A DNA stretch of 64,000 nucleotides from Nitrospinaceae bacterium (lineage in GTDB: Bacteria > Nitrospinota > Nitrospinia > Nitrospinales > Nitrospinaceae), in the NCBI GenBank assembly GCA_029261395.1, contig JAJDBJ010000036.1, positions 1 through 64,000 on the forward strand, read 5' to 3'. Under the pieces are notes generated by a model. That model was not told where the DNA came from. It saw only the letters and a program-made list of their open reading frames with translations, and ran no database searches. Within the stretch, counting starts at the first letter, position 1, and every line of letters begins with the position of its first letter. Position numbers and translations under genes: made by a program. This document shows, one piece after another, positions 1 to 7,980 of the stretch.

Positions 1-69
1 GGTGAACAGGATCATCAGGCCAAGGCCTGCCAACCCCACCAGTGAACGAATAATATGTCGATGCGTCAT
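1..69 (-). CDS. N-terminal fragment of a membrane or exported protein (runs off window)
   Basis: On the minus strand an ATG at 69-67 opens a frame that stays open to the window edge (23 codons). The peptide starts MTHRHIIRSLVGLAGLGLMI, a short basic head followed by a hydrophobic stretch, as in a signal peptide or first membrane helix. An AGGA motif lies about 7-8 bases upstream of the ATG. The rest of the gene lies outside the window, so no function can be given. Confidence 0.45.
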   Translation of the reverse strand, partial: MTHRHIIRSLVGLAGLGLMILFT

Positions 70-284
70 CAGGACATTCCTGTGGATGAGTTCAGTTTTT
101 AATAGAATAGCAAAATTGATACCAATCCGGCGGAGGGAGTGCAAAAGGGAGAGCGATGGAAATCCTGAAAGGCTTTATTTAATTGGGTTTCAAGGGTTCG
201 CACGGTTGCAGGAATAGTCGGTATTGAAGAATGCTCAGTTATCCGGGCTTGATGCTCGGCTGGCTTCAGTCAAGGAATTGACGT

Positions 285-341
285 CGTTAGCGCACTACAC
301 TGGGGGTGTAGGGGTCGGAGGTTCAAATCCTGCCGCTCCGA
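285..341 (+). pseudogene. 3' half of a tRNA-Pro(GGG) gene; probable attachment-site scar
   Basis: This stretch holds an anticodon arm (CTACA stem, loop CTGGGGG, TGTAG) with anticodon GGG, a variable loop, a T arm with loop TTCAAAT, and the 3' acceptor strand CGCTCCG plus discriminator A. No matching 5' acceptor strand or D-stem 5' side lies in the bases directly upstream, so only the 3' part of the gene is present. The T stem also has one G-G mismatch. Integrases commonly recombine into the 3' part of tRNA genes and leave such a duplicate at one end of an island. No integrase is visible here. A functional tRNA is unlikely. Confidence 0.6.
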
Positions 342-457
342 TTCTTCTAACCCCTTATTCCTGTATGGCTTGCAAGTTTCACAACTGCCTAATAACTAAT
401 CACTGAAATTGGCCGTGTGCGAATTTTGTGCAAAAAAAGTTTTAAATTCTACTTTTC

Positions 458-1360
458 TCAAGAAATTCTCTGGTAACTCATTGTAAGCGGTCCCCCAATG
501 TCAAGTTGGTCTTTAATGAGGACGCGGTCCCAGCCTTTCGGTGTGAATACTCCTTGAGTAGACATATCCTTTAAGCGGTAACTAGATGAATCGGCACTAC
601 CCTGCACTAAGCGCGGGTCCACGGGGATTGCCATCATCGGCCACAACATGGTGACATAAGAAATATCTTCTTCGTCTGGCGAATTGGGAGGAAGGCCGCT
701 TCCACATACAATACCGCAAACCTCGCTTTTCTCATTTAAAACAAAGCCACCGCTCATACCACCCTTGAATCTGGCATTAACCTCGAAGCAGGGGAAGCTA
801 AACTTGCCACGGTCTCTCATTTGCCAGTAGATTTGCTTTATAGTCCCAGTGGAAATGGACTTTTGGGTGCTCACCTCAAGATGTGTTAATTTCTTTTTTT
901 TGTTAAACCGAGAGCCGTCGAAGCAAACGTCATGATACCCGAAGGCTCTAACCGTAGCTCCAATCGGTGGGATGTCAAAGGTCACAGGGAGCGCTTTCCA
1001 TTCTTTATGTTGAGTCGCGTTCCTTTCCCAAGGCCGTAGCCAGATAATTGCGATGTCAGAGTGCGCGGAAAGGCCGACGGAGTCGATAGTCCAAACAACA
1101 TAACTGTGATCGTCCCCATCCCATTTGACTTGCACGAGCCAATAGTTTGCTTTGCTTGGCTTATTCCTTGCGAAGTCAGGATCGCATTTAAATATCTCCT
1201 CTATATTGTGTTTTGCCGTGATTGCCATACCAGGCCAGGCAATGAAGCACGAACCGTAAAACAATAAATCTTTATGCGGGCCGATCCCGATCAAAATCGG
1301 CATCAATTCGTAGATATGTTTGTCGTTCGGGTTCATAGGTCTAAATTCCGGGTTCATCAT
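458..1360 (-). CDS. Trypsin-like serine protease (S1 fold), no signal peptide
   Basis: The protein is about 300 residues. Counting from the upstream GTG at 1369, a complete catalytic triad is visible: His54 in TAKHNIEE, Asp105 in AHSDIAII and Ser206 in GGMSGGFV, in the order and context of chymotrypsin-fold proteases. I prefer the ATG at 1360 because a GGGGG run lies just upstream and the GTG has no ribosome-binding site. There is no signal peptide or membrane helix, so it should act in the cytoplasm. It stands alone beside a tRNA fragment, and its sequence looks more AT-rich than neighbouring genes, which suggests acquisition by transfer. The substrate is unknown. Cytoplasmic trypsin-like proteins occur in some defence and signalling loci, but nothing here proves that role. 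Confidence 0.7.
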   Translation of the reverse strand: MMNPEFRPMNPNDKHIYELMPILIGIGPHKDLLFYGSCFIAWPGMAITAKHNIEEIFKCDPDFARNKPSKANYWLVQVKWDGDDHSYVVWTIDSVGLSAHSDIAIIWLRPWERNATQHKEWKALPVTFDIPPIGATVRAFGYHDVCFDGSRFNKKKKLTHLEVSTQKSISTGTIKQIYWQMRDRGKFSFPCFEVNARFKGGMSGGFVLNEKSEVCGIVCGSGLPPNSPDEEDISYVTMLWPMMAIPVDPRLVQGSADSSSYRLKDMSTQGVFTPKGWDRVLIKDQLDIGGPLTMSYQRIS

Positions 1361-1369
1361 AACCCCCAC

Positions 1370-1587
1370 TTATTTATTTGATTAAGATTTGCTGGGCGGC
1401 GGATAGCTATCACCCGAAGGCCCCGCCAACCCCCCATCTCAGCTATTAGAGGGTTCCCCTTCCAGCTTTGGTTGGTATTCCCTCTCATTTCCTCGGCAGT
1501 TATTAGCATGGTAATTGATAATTTTAAGGGCGGCGACTTTATCTTTGTGTCTAATTTGTGTTTTAAAAAGATAGACAAAAAAACATG
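1370..1587. other. Intergenic stretch between protease and NAD-salvage genes
   Basis: About 220 bases with no convincing gene. A minus-strand TTG frame (1578 to 1357) overlaps the protease ATG by a few bases, but its predicted peptide has no recognisable features and its start has no ribosome-binding site. The region probably holds the promoter of the protease gene; I could not pick a single clear promoter. Confidence 0.3.
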
Positions 1588-3534
1588 TCAAATTGGTTGT
1601 TGATCCAGGCGGTCGGCCAGGTCGCGGATTTTTTGGGAGATGTGAACGGGGTAAGGCGGTGCCGATTCGAGGGACCGCAGTGCTTCCGGCAATTGGTCCA
1701 ACTGCCGGGCGGCATGGGTGCGCGATTGCTCCAGAGGTGCCGGAGGACTCAACCGCTTGCCTTGCCGCATGCAGGGTTTCAGCAGAGGTTCGCCGGGAAG
1801 CGATTCGTCTTCCATCGCCAAATGATCTTCCTGTATTTTGCCTTGAGCGTCAAAAGTTCTGAAAACCTGTTTTTTTCCGGGCCAGGTGGCCTTGCCCTGC
1901 GAGCGTTTGCGTCGCGGTTGCCCGTCATATTCCTGTATTTTATAAACACATTCGAGAGAGGGTGCATCTTCGGAAACGGCGAGGCGGGTACCGATGCCGA
2001 AGCCGTCGATCGGTGCTTGTTGGGCGATCAATTGTGTGAGTGAGTATTCATCGAGATTGCCGCTGGCGAAAATTTTTGTTTCTTTGAGTCCGCCTGCATC
2101 CAGAATGGATCTCACCTGCTTTGACAGTTGCGCCAGGTCGCCGCTGTCCAGTCGTATCCCGTGAACCGAGATGCCTTCCTTTTTGAGATCGCGGGCCAAC
2201 ATCACCACTGTGTGAGCGGCTTGCAGGGTGTCGTAGGTATCCAGAAGAAAAATCGTGTTGTCGGGCCAGGAGTGCGCGAAGTCTCGGAACGCGGCGGTTT
2301 CATCACCATGCGCCTGGATGTAGGAGTGCGCCATGGTGCCGAATACCGGGATGCCGTAAAAAGGTTCGGCAGGGACGGTGGCCGTGCCGGTAAATCCCGC
2401 GAGATAACTGGCGCGCGCGACGAACAGGCCCGCTTCCGCTCCATGTGCCCGGCGCAATCCGAAATCCAATAGTATCTTTCCGGGAGCGGTCAGTACCATC
2501 CGCGCCGCTTTAGAGGCTGCCATGATCTGCATTTGCAGAATGTTAATGATGCGGCTTTCTATCAGTTGTGCCTGCGGCAGGGGGGCGGTGATTCTTAATA
2601 CCGGTTCGTTGCCGAAAAAAATAGTCCCTTCCGGTACAGCGTCAACATCTCCGGTGAATCGAAAGTCTTTGAGGGAGTCCACAAAGTCCTCGGAATATCC
2701 GCCGGAAGTTTTCAGCCAGTCTCTTTCCTGTGGAGTGAACTGGAGGCTTTCCAGATATTCCAGAACCTGTTCCACTCCGGCGGCCATTAAGAAGTTGCGC
2801 TGGGCGGGAAGGTTGCGGATATAAAACTCGAACACCGCTGTTTGGTTCATGCCTCGATCATGATAGGCCTTGAGCATGGCCAACTGATACAGGTCGGTCA
2901 GGAGGGCGGGTGGTTTGGGTGGATTGAGGCTGACGGCCTCAACGGTTGCGGGTTGACAGCCCAGATCCAGCATTTCCTGCAGTGCCTTGGCACCGTCATC
3001 AGGCTGAAGGTTGACCGCGCGGATGGCATCTTCCAGCAGGACCACCGAATATTTGAGACGGATGGCATCACGCACGGAGTTGAGCACGCAGTAATCCGTG
3101 GCCAGTCCCCCAATGAACAGGCGCTTGACGCCGACTTGTTGCAAGCGTTGATCGAGATCGGTATTTTCAAAAGCGGAGTAGGCATCGCTTTTCGGTTCGG
3201 TGGCTTTGCTGATGATGACAGCCTCGTTGAGGTCCAGGCCGGAAGCGAATTGGGCTCCATTGGTTTCCGCGACACAATGCGGAGGCCACGGACCGCCTTG
3301 TTCCATAAACGAACAATGGTTGGCGGGGTGCCAGTCCCGGCTCGCGAAAATGGGCAGGTGGCGCGTACGGAATGCGGTGGAATAACGATTGAGTGCCGGG
3401 ACCACGTCATCCCCCTGCGGGACCGCCAGACGGCCGCCGGGAAGAAAATCATTTTGCGCATCGACGATCAATAAAGCATCGTTCGGACCGGGGGTGCAAT
3501 CATTTGTTCCTGCAGTGGTCATACGCGTGTCCAC
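1588..3534 (-). CDS. pncA-pncB: Bifunctional nicotinamidase / nicotinate phosphoribosyltransferase fusion
   Basis: One 648-residue frame joins two NAD-salvage enzymes. Residues 15-205 are an isochorismatase-fold nicotinamidase: catalytic Asp25 (IVDAQNDF), Lys110 (ISKAT) and Cys149 (ATDYCV), with metal ligands Asp67, His69 and His73 in RDWHPANH. Residues from about 210 to the end are a nicotinate phosphoribosyltransferase, with LLTDLYQLAML at its start, the DFGLRRAHG motif, GTMAHSY containing the likely phosphorylated His, and the phosphate-binding GFGIGTRLAVS. The fusion would turn nicotinamide into nicotinate and then nicotinate mononucleotide in the cytoplasm. The start is uncertain: GTG at 3534 has AGGG close by, and an ATG lies four codons later. 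No neighbouring gene belongs to this pathway. Confidence 0.93.
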   Translation of the reverse strand: MDTRMTTAGTNDCTPGPNDALLIVDAQNDFLPGGRLAVPQGDDVVPALNRYSTAFRTRHLPIFASRDWHPANHCSFMEQGGPWPPHCVAETNGAQFASGLDLNEAVIISKATEPKSDAYSAFENTDLDQRLQQVGVKRLFIGGLATDYCVLNSVRDAIRLKYSVVLLEDAIRAVNLQPDDGAKALQEMLDLGCQPATVEAVSLNPPKPPALLTDLYQLAMLKAYHDRGMNQTAVFEFYIRNLPAQRNFLMAAGVEQVLEYLESLQFTPQERDWLKTSGGYSEDFVDSLKDFRFTGDVDAVPEGTIFFGNEPVLRITAPLPQAQLIESRIINILQMQIMAASKAARMVLTAPGKILLDFGLRRAHGAEAGLFVARASYLAGFTGTATVPAEPFYGIPVFGTMAHSYIQAHGDETAAFRDFAHSWPDNTIFLLDTYDTLQAAHTVVMLARDLKKEGISVHGIRLDSGDLAQLSKQVRSILDAGGLKETKIFASGNLDEYSLTQLIAQQAPIDGFGIGTRLAVSEDAPSLECVYKIQEYDGQPRRKRSQGKATWPGKKQVFRTFDAQGKIQEDHLAMEDESLPGEPLLKPCMRQGKRLSPPAPLEQSRTHAARQLDQLPEALRSLESAPPYPVHISQKIRDLADRLDQQPI

Positions 3535-3597
3535 ATTCCCTGGAGCAATGGGGATTTTCCGGGATCGTGAAGGAGGACTGGGTGTGATACCCCGAGT

Positions 3598-4575
3598 TTA
3601 TATCTCAGGTCCCATATACTGGATAAAGTTGTCGAGAATTTTTGCGTCGAATTCGTCGGACATCTGTTTTTTCATGAGGGTCAGAGTATCGAAAGGACTC
3701 ATGGCTTTTTTATAGGAACGGCGGGTAGTGAGGGCGTCGTAGACATCCATGACTTTACAGATTCGCGCGAAAGGGGAAATTTCATCCCCAACGATACCTC
3801 GGGGATAGCCTCCCCCTTTGAATTTTTCATGATGCTGGGTGGCCATATCGACCACCGAATGAGCATAACAGTTCATTTTGTTTAGAATTTCTCCGCCGAG
3901 AGGTGCATGATTCTTGACGATATCAAACTCCTGGGGTGTCAGCAGGCCTTTTTTATTGAGTATATTTTCGGAAATTTTAGATTTGCCCACGTCATGGAGC
4001 ATGCCTCCGAGCCCCAATGTGCGGACCTCGTCATGGTTCATTTTAATTTTGACGCCATAGGTCATGCAGTACAACCCGACATTAACGCTGTGGGTATAAG
4101 TGTAATAGTCCTTGTTGGTGATTTTGGAAATGCCGTAAAAGCCGATGTCGTAATCCTGAAAACACTCCTCCATAATTTCCATCACTTCATCTGAAGTACG
4201 AAGCACTTTTTCCGAAGCGTTGTTTTCGAAAAATTCCTTCATGATATTTTTGGAGACGTCGTAAACTTTCCTGGCTTTTTTCTCGAAGGATACTTTGGGG
4301 TTCGACACGATTTTGCGAAGGGTCGTGGTGGCATGGTGGTAGTATTTGAACAGATCGCTTTCATGGATATAAAAATCTTCCAGGGGATCACCTGATTCCA
4401 GCAGACGTAATACTTTCTCGTGGTGCTCGGGTTTGGAGGTGGCAAAACGGACGTATTTTATGGTGCCGTAACTGCGGGTTTTATAGAAAACATCGAAATG
4501 GTCATCCCCGTTATTGTTGAGGAACTCGAGGTTGATTTTCCTGTAGGCGGTATCGGCGGACATCTGATTCGGCAT
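3598..4575 (-). CDS. HD-GYP domain protein, predicted cyclic-di-GMP phosphodiesterase
   Basis: The 325-residue protein has an HD-GYP domain in its C-terminal half: His162 in THSVNVG, the HD pair at 194-195 in LHDVGK, HHE at 248-250 and GYP at 256-258 in FKGGGYP. These are the metal and substrate residues of cyclic-di-GMP hydrolases. The canonical DG before GYP reads GG here, a mild deviation. The first 130 residues are not a domain I recognise; they carry no membrane helix and are probably a sensing or regulatory region. A second in-frame ATG lies four codons after the chosen start. It is a single gene with its own intergenic spaces, and the window also encodes a GGDEF protein at 24.5 kb. Confidence 0.88.
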   Translation of the reverse strand: MPNQMSADTAYRKINLEFLNNNGDDHFDVFYKTRSYGTIKYVRFATSKPEHHEKVLRLLESGDPLEDFYIHESDLFKYYHHATTTLRKIVSNPKVSFEKKARKVYDVSKNIMKEFFENNASEKVLRTSDEVMEIMEECFQDYDIGFYGISKITNKDYYTYTHSVNVGLYCMTYGVKIKMNHDEVRTLGLGGMLHDVGKSKISENILNKKGLLTPQEFDIVKNHAPLGGEILNKMNCYAHSVVDMATQHHEKFKGGGYPRGIVGDEISPFARICKVMDVYDALTTRRSYKKAMSPFDTLTLMKKQMSDEFDAKILDNFIQYMGPEI

Positions 4576-4689
4576 GGAGCTTTATAGGGTTATAACAGAC
4601 TCACTTTCTTTGAGTAATCAGTCTAAAGGAATTTGAGCGATTGCGAAACCCCAAAAAAATCAAAAATTATTTAATAATGGGATGTGAAT

Positions 4690-6549
4690 TTATTTCTGAG
4701 GAAATGCCCGGGGAGAGGAAAGTATGAAATGAACGATGGAGCGGGCGCATCCCAGTAAATCGACCATAGAAAGGCTTTCACCCGGCTCGTGCATCCGGCA
4801 ATCGGGGTCGTAGGCCCCCAGGCAGAGTGGAGGGATGTTCCCCAGGGCGTCCATCAATTTGGCGACGAACGGGATGGAACCCCCGCACCCGTACAGGCAA
4901 GGCTCATGGTCGTAACCGGTTTTCAGCGATTCCAGCATTAAAGTAAAGGCCGGATGTTCGATGCCGGTCATCCACGGCGGCCCGCCTTTGTCTTCCTTCA
5001 ATTCCAGAGAAAAACCGGCAGGAACATTTTTGAGTAAATGACGTTTCAGATAATCATTTGCGGTGGTTTCCTGATGACCCGGAGCCAGGCGGACTTCGAC
5101 CATTGCCTGTGCGGATGAGTCATTGAAGGTGCGACTCGACCCATCGTGTTCCACATGCAAAGCTCTGAGAGAGGTTTTCCGGACACCTCCACCGGGTTCA
5201 AAAAACTTCTGCCAGCCGGTAGCGGTCAGTGTGCCGTCCCATCCGATCAGGCGGTCCACCATGTGTGCCAGTTGCAGTTCGGGAACGGGAAACGGGCCGC
5301 CGAACATGCCCGAGTGTGGATCTTTGTCCGCCGATTGCAGAATGAGTTCCACAGTCAGGTTGTCGGACTCTGCCCGTTCACGGAACCGGATTTTTAATCC
5401 GAAGCGGTTATAAGTCTTGAATGTGTCTTCCAACCACCGGATAAAGCCCTCCCGATGGATCAGCCCTTCAGTGTGAAAATGGAACCGGGTACCGGCGACG
5501 CCAAACACCACCCCGCCTGCCACCCGATGCCCCGGCCGTACATTGGCGTAGGAGGTTCGTAATTCCCCTTCAATAATATCCGCCATGGTCGAGGGGACGG
5601 TCAATTGAGTTTCGCTCAGTAACCCGGCTTGAGAGCGCAAGGCTTCGAGCGTCGTTGGGATTTTTTCATAGCCCTGGTGTTCTTCTGCGGTGATGGGTGC
5701 ATCCCCCTTGACGATGTCCGTTACCGCGAGAGAATGATCTTCGTGGATCAAGGTCGCCAGTACTTTGTATAGTGCGGTTTGCTCGTCGATGGTCGGATGG
5801 GCCTCGGTCGTTTTCATATGAGCGGTCATTTGAATGACGCCTCTCAATGAGGTGGTCAGGCCGGGAATACCCGTCTCCGGGTTGGTGACGTCGGTGATGA
5901 TGACGCAATCTGCAGTTTCAAAGAATTTCTTGTTTTGTAATATTTGTGGGATCAACGTGTGCGATCCGGACTCTTCCTCGGTTTCGAAGATGACTTTGAT
6001 GTTGCAGGGCAGTTGTTCGAGAAGGCCGGGTTGCGGGTTTTTTGCATCAAATCCGATCGATTGCAATACCGCATCGACCGCCAGGCCGATGGCCACCACG
6101 CCGCTCAAATCGTCCGCCGCGCCTCTGCCATAGGCGCGGGTGCCTTCCGCGTTCCACCGGAGTTCAGTCGGTGGATGGCCATCCCATTTTTCGAAACGCG
6201 CGTCATCCATATAAGGTTGTTTGTCGAGATGAGCGTACATCAGCAGAGTCGGCTTGTCGTTGCCTGCGACGATCTCGGCCATTAAAATGGGAGTGGACCG
6301 CTCGGGACCGGGGGGCGGGACGTTGATATGGATCGTGGGGAATCCGATGCTTTGCAGGTACTTTTGAGCCAGTTGCAGAATTTCCTTCATGTCCGTCGGG
6401 GTGGTGCGGTCGCCTTCAAATTCATTGACGTTGAAACTGCGGCTGTCCACACGGACCATCTCTTTCATGAAGTCCATGTGGCGTTGGACCTGATCCGATC
6501 CGATGTGAAGGGTGCTACGGGCGCGTTCGTCCCACTCGTTCCGATTCAT
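4690..6549 (-). CDS. M20-family metallopeptidase (dipeptidase/deacetylase-like)
   Basis: The 619-residue cytoplasmic protein has the M20 metal site. YAHLDKQP supplies His107 and Asp109, GAADDLSG supplies the bridging Asp near 146, ETEEESGS near 189-196 supplies the catalytic and metal Glu, and the late MHEPGESLSM holds the last His. M20 enzymes remove N-terminal residues or acyl groups from small peptides and amino-acid conjugates. The protein is much longer than the usual 400-450 residues; the excess seems to lie in the middle, around the dimerisation domain. There is no signal peptide. The neighbours do not suggest a pathway, so the substrate stays unknown. Confidence 0.88.
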   Translation of the reverse strand: MNRNEWDERARSTLHIGSDQVQRHMDFMKEMVRVDSRSFNVNEFEGDRTTPTDMKEILQLAQKYLQSIGFPTIHINVPPPGPERSTPILMAEIVAGNDKPTLLMYAHLDKQPYMDDARFEKWDGHPPTELRWNAEGTRAYGRGAADDLSGVVAIGLAVDAVLQSIGFDAKNPQPGLLEQLPCNIKVIFETEEESGSHTLIPQILQNKKFFETADCVIITDVTNPETGIPGLTTSLRGVIQMTAHMKTTEAHPTIDEQTALYKVLATLIHEDHSLAVTDIVKGDAPITAEEHQGYEKIPTTLEALRSQAGLLSETQLTVPSTMADIIEGELRTSYANVRPGHRVAGGVVFGVAGTRFHFHTEGLIHREGFIRWLEDTFKTYNRFGLKIRFRERAESDNLTVELILQSADKDPHSGMFGGPFPVPELQLAHMVDRLIGWDGTLTATGWQKFFEPGGGVRKTSLRALHVEHDGSSRTFNDSSAQAMVEVRLAPGHQETTANDYLKRHLLKNVPAGFSLELKEDKGGPPWMTGIEHPAFTLMLESLKTGYDHEPCLYGCGGSIPFVAKLMDALGNIPPLCLGAYDPDCRMHEPGESLSMVDLLGCARSIVHFILSSPRAFPQK

Positions 6550-6692
6550 GATGGCTATTCCTTGTTGTTATGACGGGAAACGGATTGTTCTCTTTACCAA
6601 AGAGGGTTCATCATATAATATAAGGAGGCTATTCGTAAAGTTTTGTCAGACGGGATTGGCGGGCCCTGTCAGAAAACTGAAAGAGATCAAAG

Positions 6693-6971
6693 ATGATTCA
6701 ACCTATTGTTAATTTGTTCAAATTGATTCGGATTGTCAGGGAACGCGGCAACAGGCTGTTATTCCAGAGATCCAGCAAGCAGGTGCTTGATATCCTGTTT
6801 TGCCGCAACGACATCAACCGTAAAAATCCCGTTTCAGCCTTGTTTTACTGGTTTGGAGTGTTGAAGGGGCTGGATATGCTGGTCTGGCGATTAGAGACCT
6901 TTGGGTTTCTTCATCTTCCGGACTCTACAGAAGCTGACCGGGTGCGCCTTAATCGATACATCGACTCCTGA
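6693..6971 (+). CDS. Small hypothetical protein ahead of glycosyltransferase genes
   Basis: This 92-residue frame starts at an ATG with only a weak AGAG-like ribosome site. The peptide is rich in Arg, Leu and Phe, has no signal peptide, and shows a short hydrophobic patch around SALFYWFGVLKGLDMLVW. I recognise no family. It lies about 70 bases upstream of the first glycosyltransferase on the same strand and may be cotranscribed. It could also be a chance frame; no other frame in this interval looks better. Confidence 0.45.
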   Translation: MIQPIVNLFKLIRIVRERGNRLLFQRSSKQVLDILFCRNDINRKNPVSALFYWFGVLKGLDMLVWRLETFGFLHLPDSTEADRVRLNRYIDS

Positions 6972-7042
6972 TTTGAAATTCATAGTATTATTTTATTAAG
7001 CCCGCCAAGTGGGCCGGCGTAATCCACCCTTCGCGTCCTTAA

Positions 7043-7921
7043 ATGGAAAACATAGAATACAAAACATTTGAGTGCCCTCCTGATGCCAGGTTTTCCATCC
7101 TCATTCCCACTTGGAACAATCTGAAGTACCTCCAATTTTGCGTGGACAGTATTAAAAAGAATTCGCGGTTTCCTCATCAGATTATTCTGCACGTCAACGA
7201 GGGTGCAGACGGAACCCGTGACTGGGTTGAGCAGGAGCGGCTGGATTATTCCTATTCGAATGAAAATGCGGGCATCTGTTTTGCCATGAACGCCGCCGCG
7301 TCGTTAGCGCAAACCGAGTATCTGGTTTACATCAACGACGATATGTACGTTGCCCCGGATTGGGATCTGCATTTGTGGGAGGAGATCGAGCGGCTGAATC
7401 ATATTTATTTTTTACTGGGCTCCGCATTGATCGAGCCCAGGGGAGGAACCAATCCCAATGTTACCGTCTGTTCTGATTTCGGCGACAGTCCGGATAATTT
7501 TCAGGAAAGCGCGTTTCTGGAACGGAGTCCGCAACTGTTGTCCCGGCCGGATTGGAGTGGTGCCGGCGGGGCGGGCGTTTTGGTGCATAAAAAGATTTGG
7601 GATCTGGTGGGGGGATACAGTGTAGAATTTACTCCCGGTTTGTATTCCGATCCGGATTTTTCCATGAAGCTGTGGCAGGCCGGAGTGCGTTATTTTAAAG
7701 GGATTGCCAAAAGCCAAATATTTCATTTCCAAGCCAAGAGTACAGGGAGAATCGTCAAGCGTAACGATGGCCGAAAACAGTTTGCCCGCAAATGGAAACT
7801 GCCCGCTTCCCAATTCATTAAAGATTATCTCCGCCTGACTTCGCCGTTTGATGGATCGCTGAAGGAACCGGAGGAGACTCTGGATTTAAAGTTTGCCAGA
7901 TGGCGTTCCCGTTGGCTATGA
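7043..7921 (+). CDS. Family 2 glycosyltransferase (copy A of a paralogous pair)
   Basis: A 292-residue GT-A-fold glycosyltransferase. The N-terminal strand FSILIPTWNN begins the nucleotide-sugar-binding domain, INDD at 97-100 is the metal- and sugar-nucleotide-binding DxD-type motif, and YSDPDFSMKLW near 201-211 resembles the acceptor/base region (the ED or DxD helix) of GT2 enzymes. It has no membrane segment, so it acts at the cytoplasmic face. It is clearly paralogous along its full length to the product of 9519-10394; an ArnT-like gene separates the two. It probably adds a sugar to an LPS-core or glycan intermediate. Donor and acceptor cannot be read from the sequence. Confidence 0.88.
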   Translation: MENIEYKTFECPPDARFSILIPTWNNLKYLQFCVDSIKKNSRFPHQIILHVNEGADGTRDWVEQERLDYSYSNENAGICFAMNAAASLAQTEYLVYINDDMYVAPDWDLHLWEEIERLNHIYFLLGSALIEPRGGTNPNVTVCSDFGDSPDNFQESAFLERSPQLLSRPDWSGAGGAGVLVHKKIWDLVGGYSVEFTPGLYSDPDFSMKLWQAGVRYFKGIAKSQIFHFQAKSTGRIVKRNDGRKQFARKWKLPASQFIKDYLRLTSPFDGSLKEPEETLDLKFARWRSRWL

Positions 7922-7980
7922 TGCGTGCGTCGGGAGGATGCATTGGATAATGAACCGTTTTCAGCAATGACCGTCTATCC

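Noticed and set aside
131-341. A complete tRNA-Pro using CGGAGGG near 131 as the 5' acceptor strand
   Set aside because: About 150 bases separate it from the 3' half and no D arm lies between; the pairing would be imperfect.
1357-1578. A 73-residue minus-strand frame overlapping the protease start
   Set aside because: TTG start without ribosome site and a peptide with no recognisable protein features.
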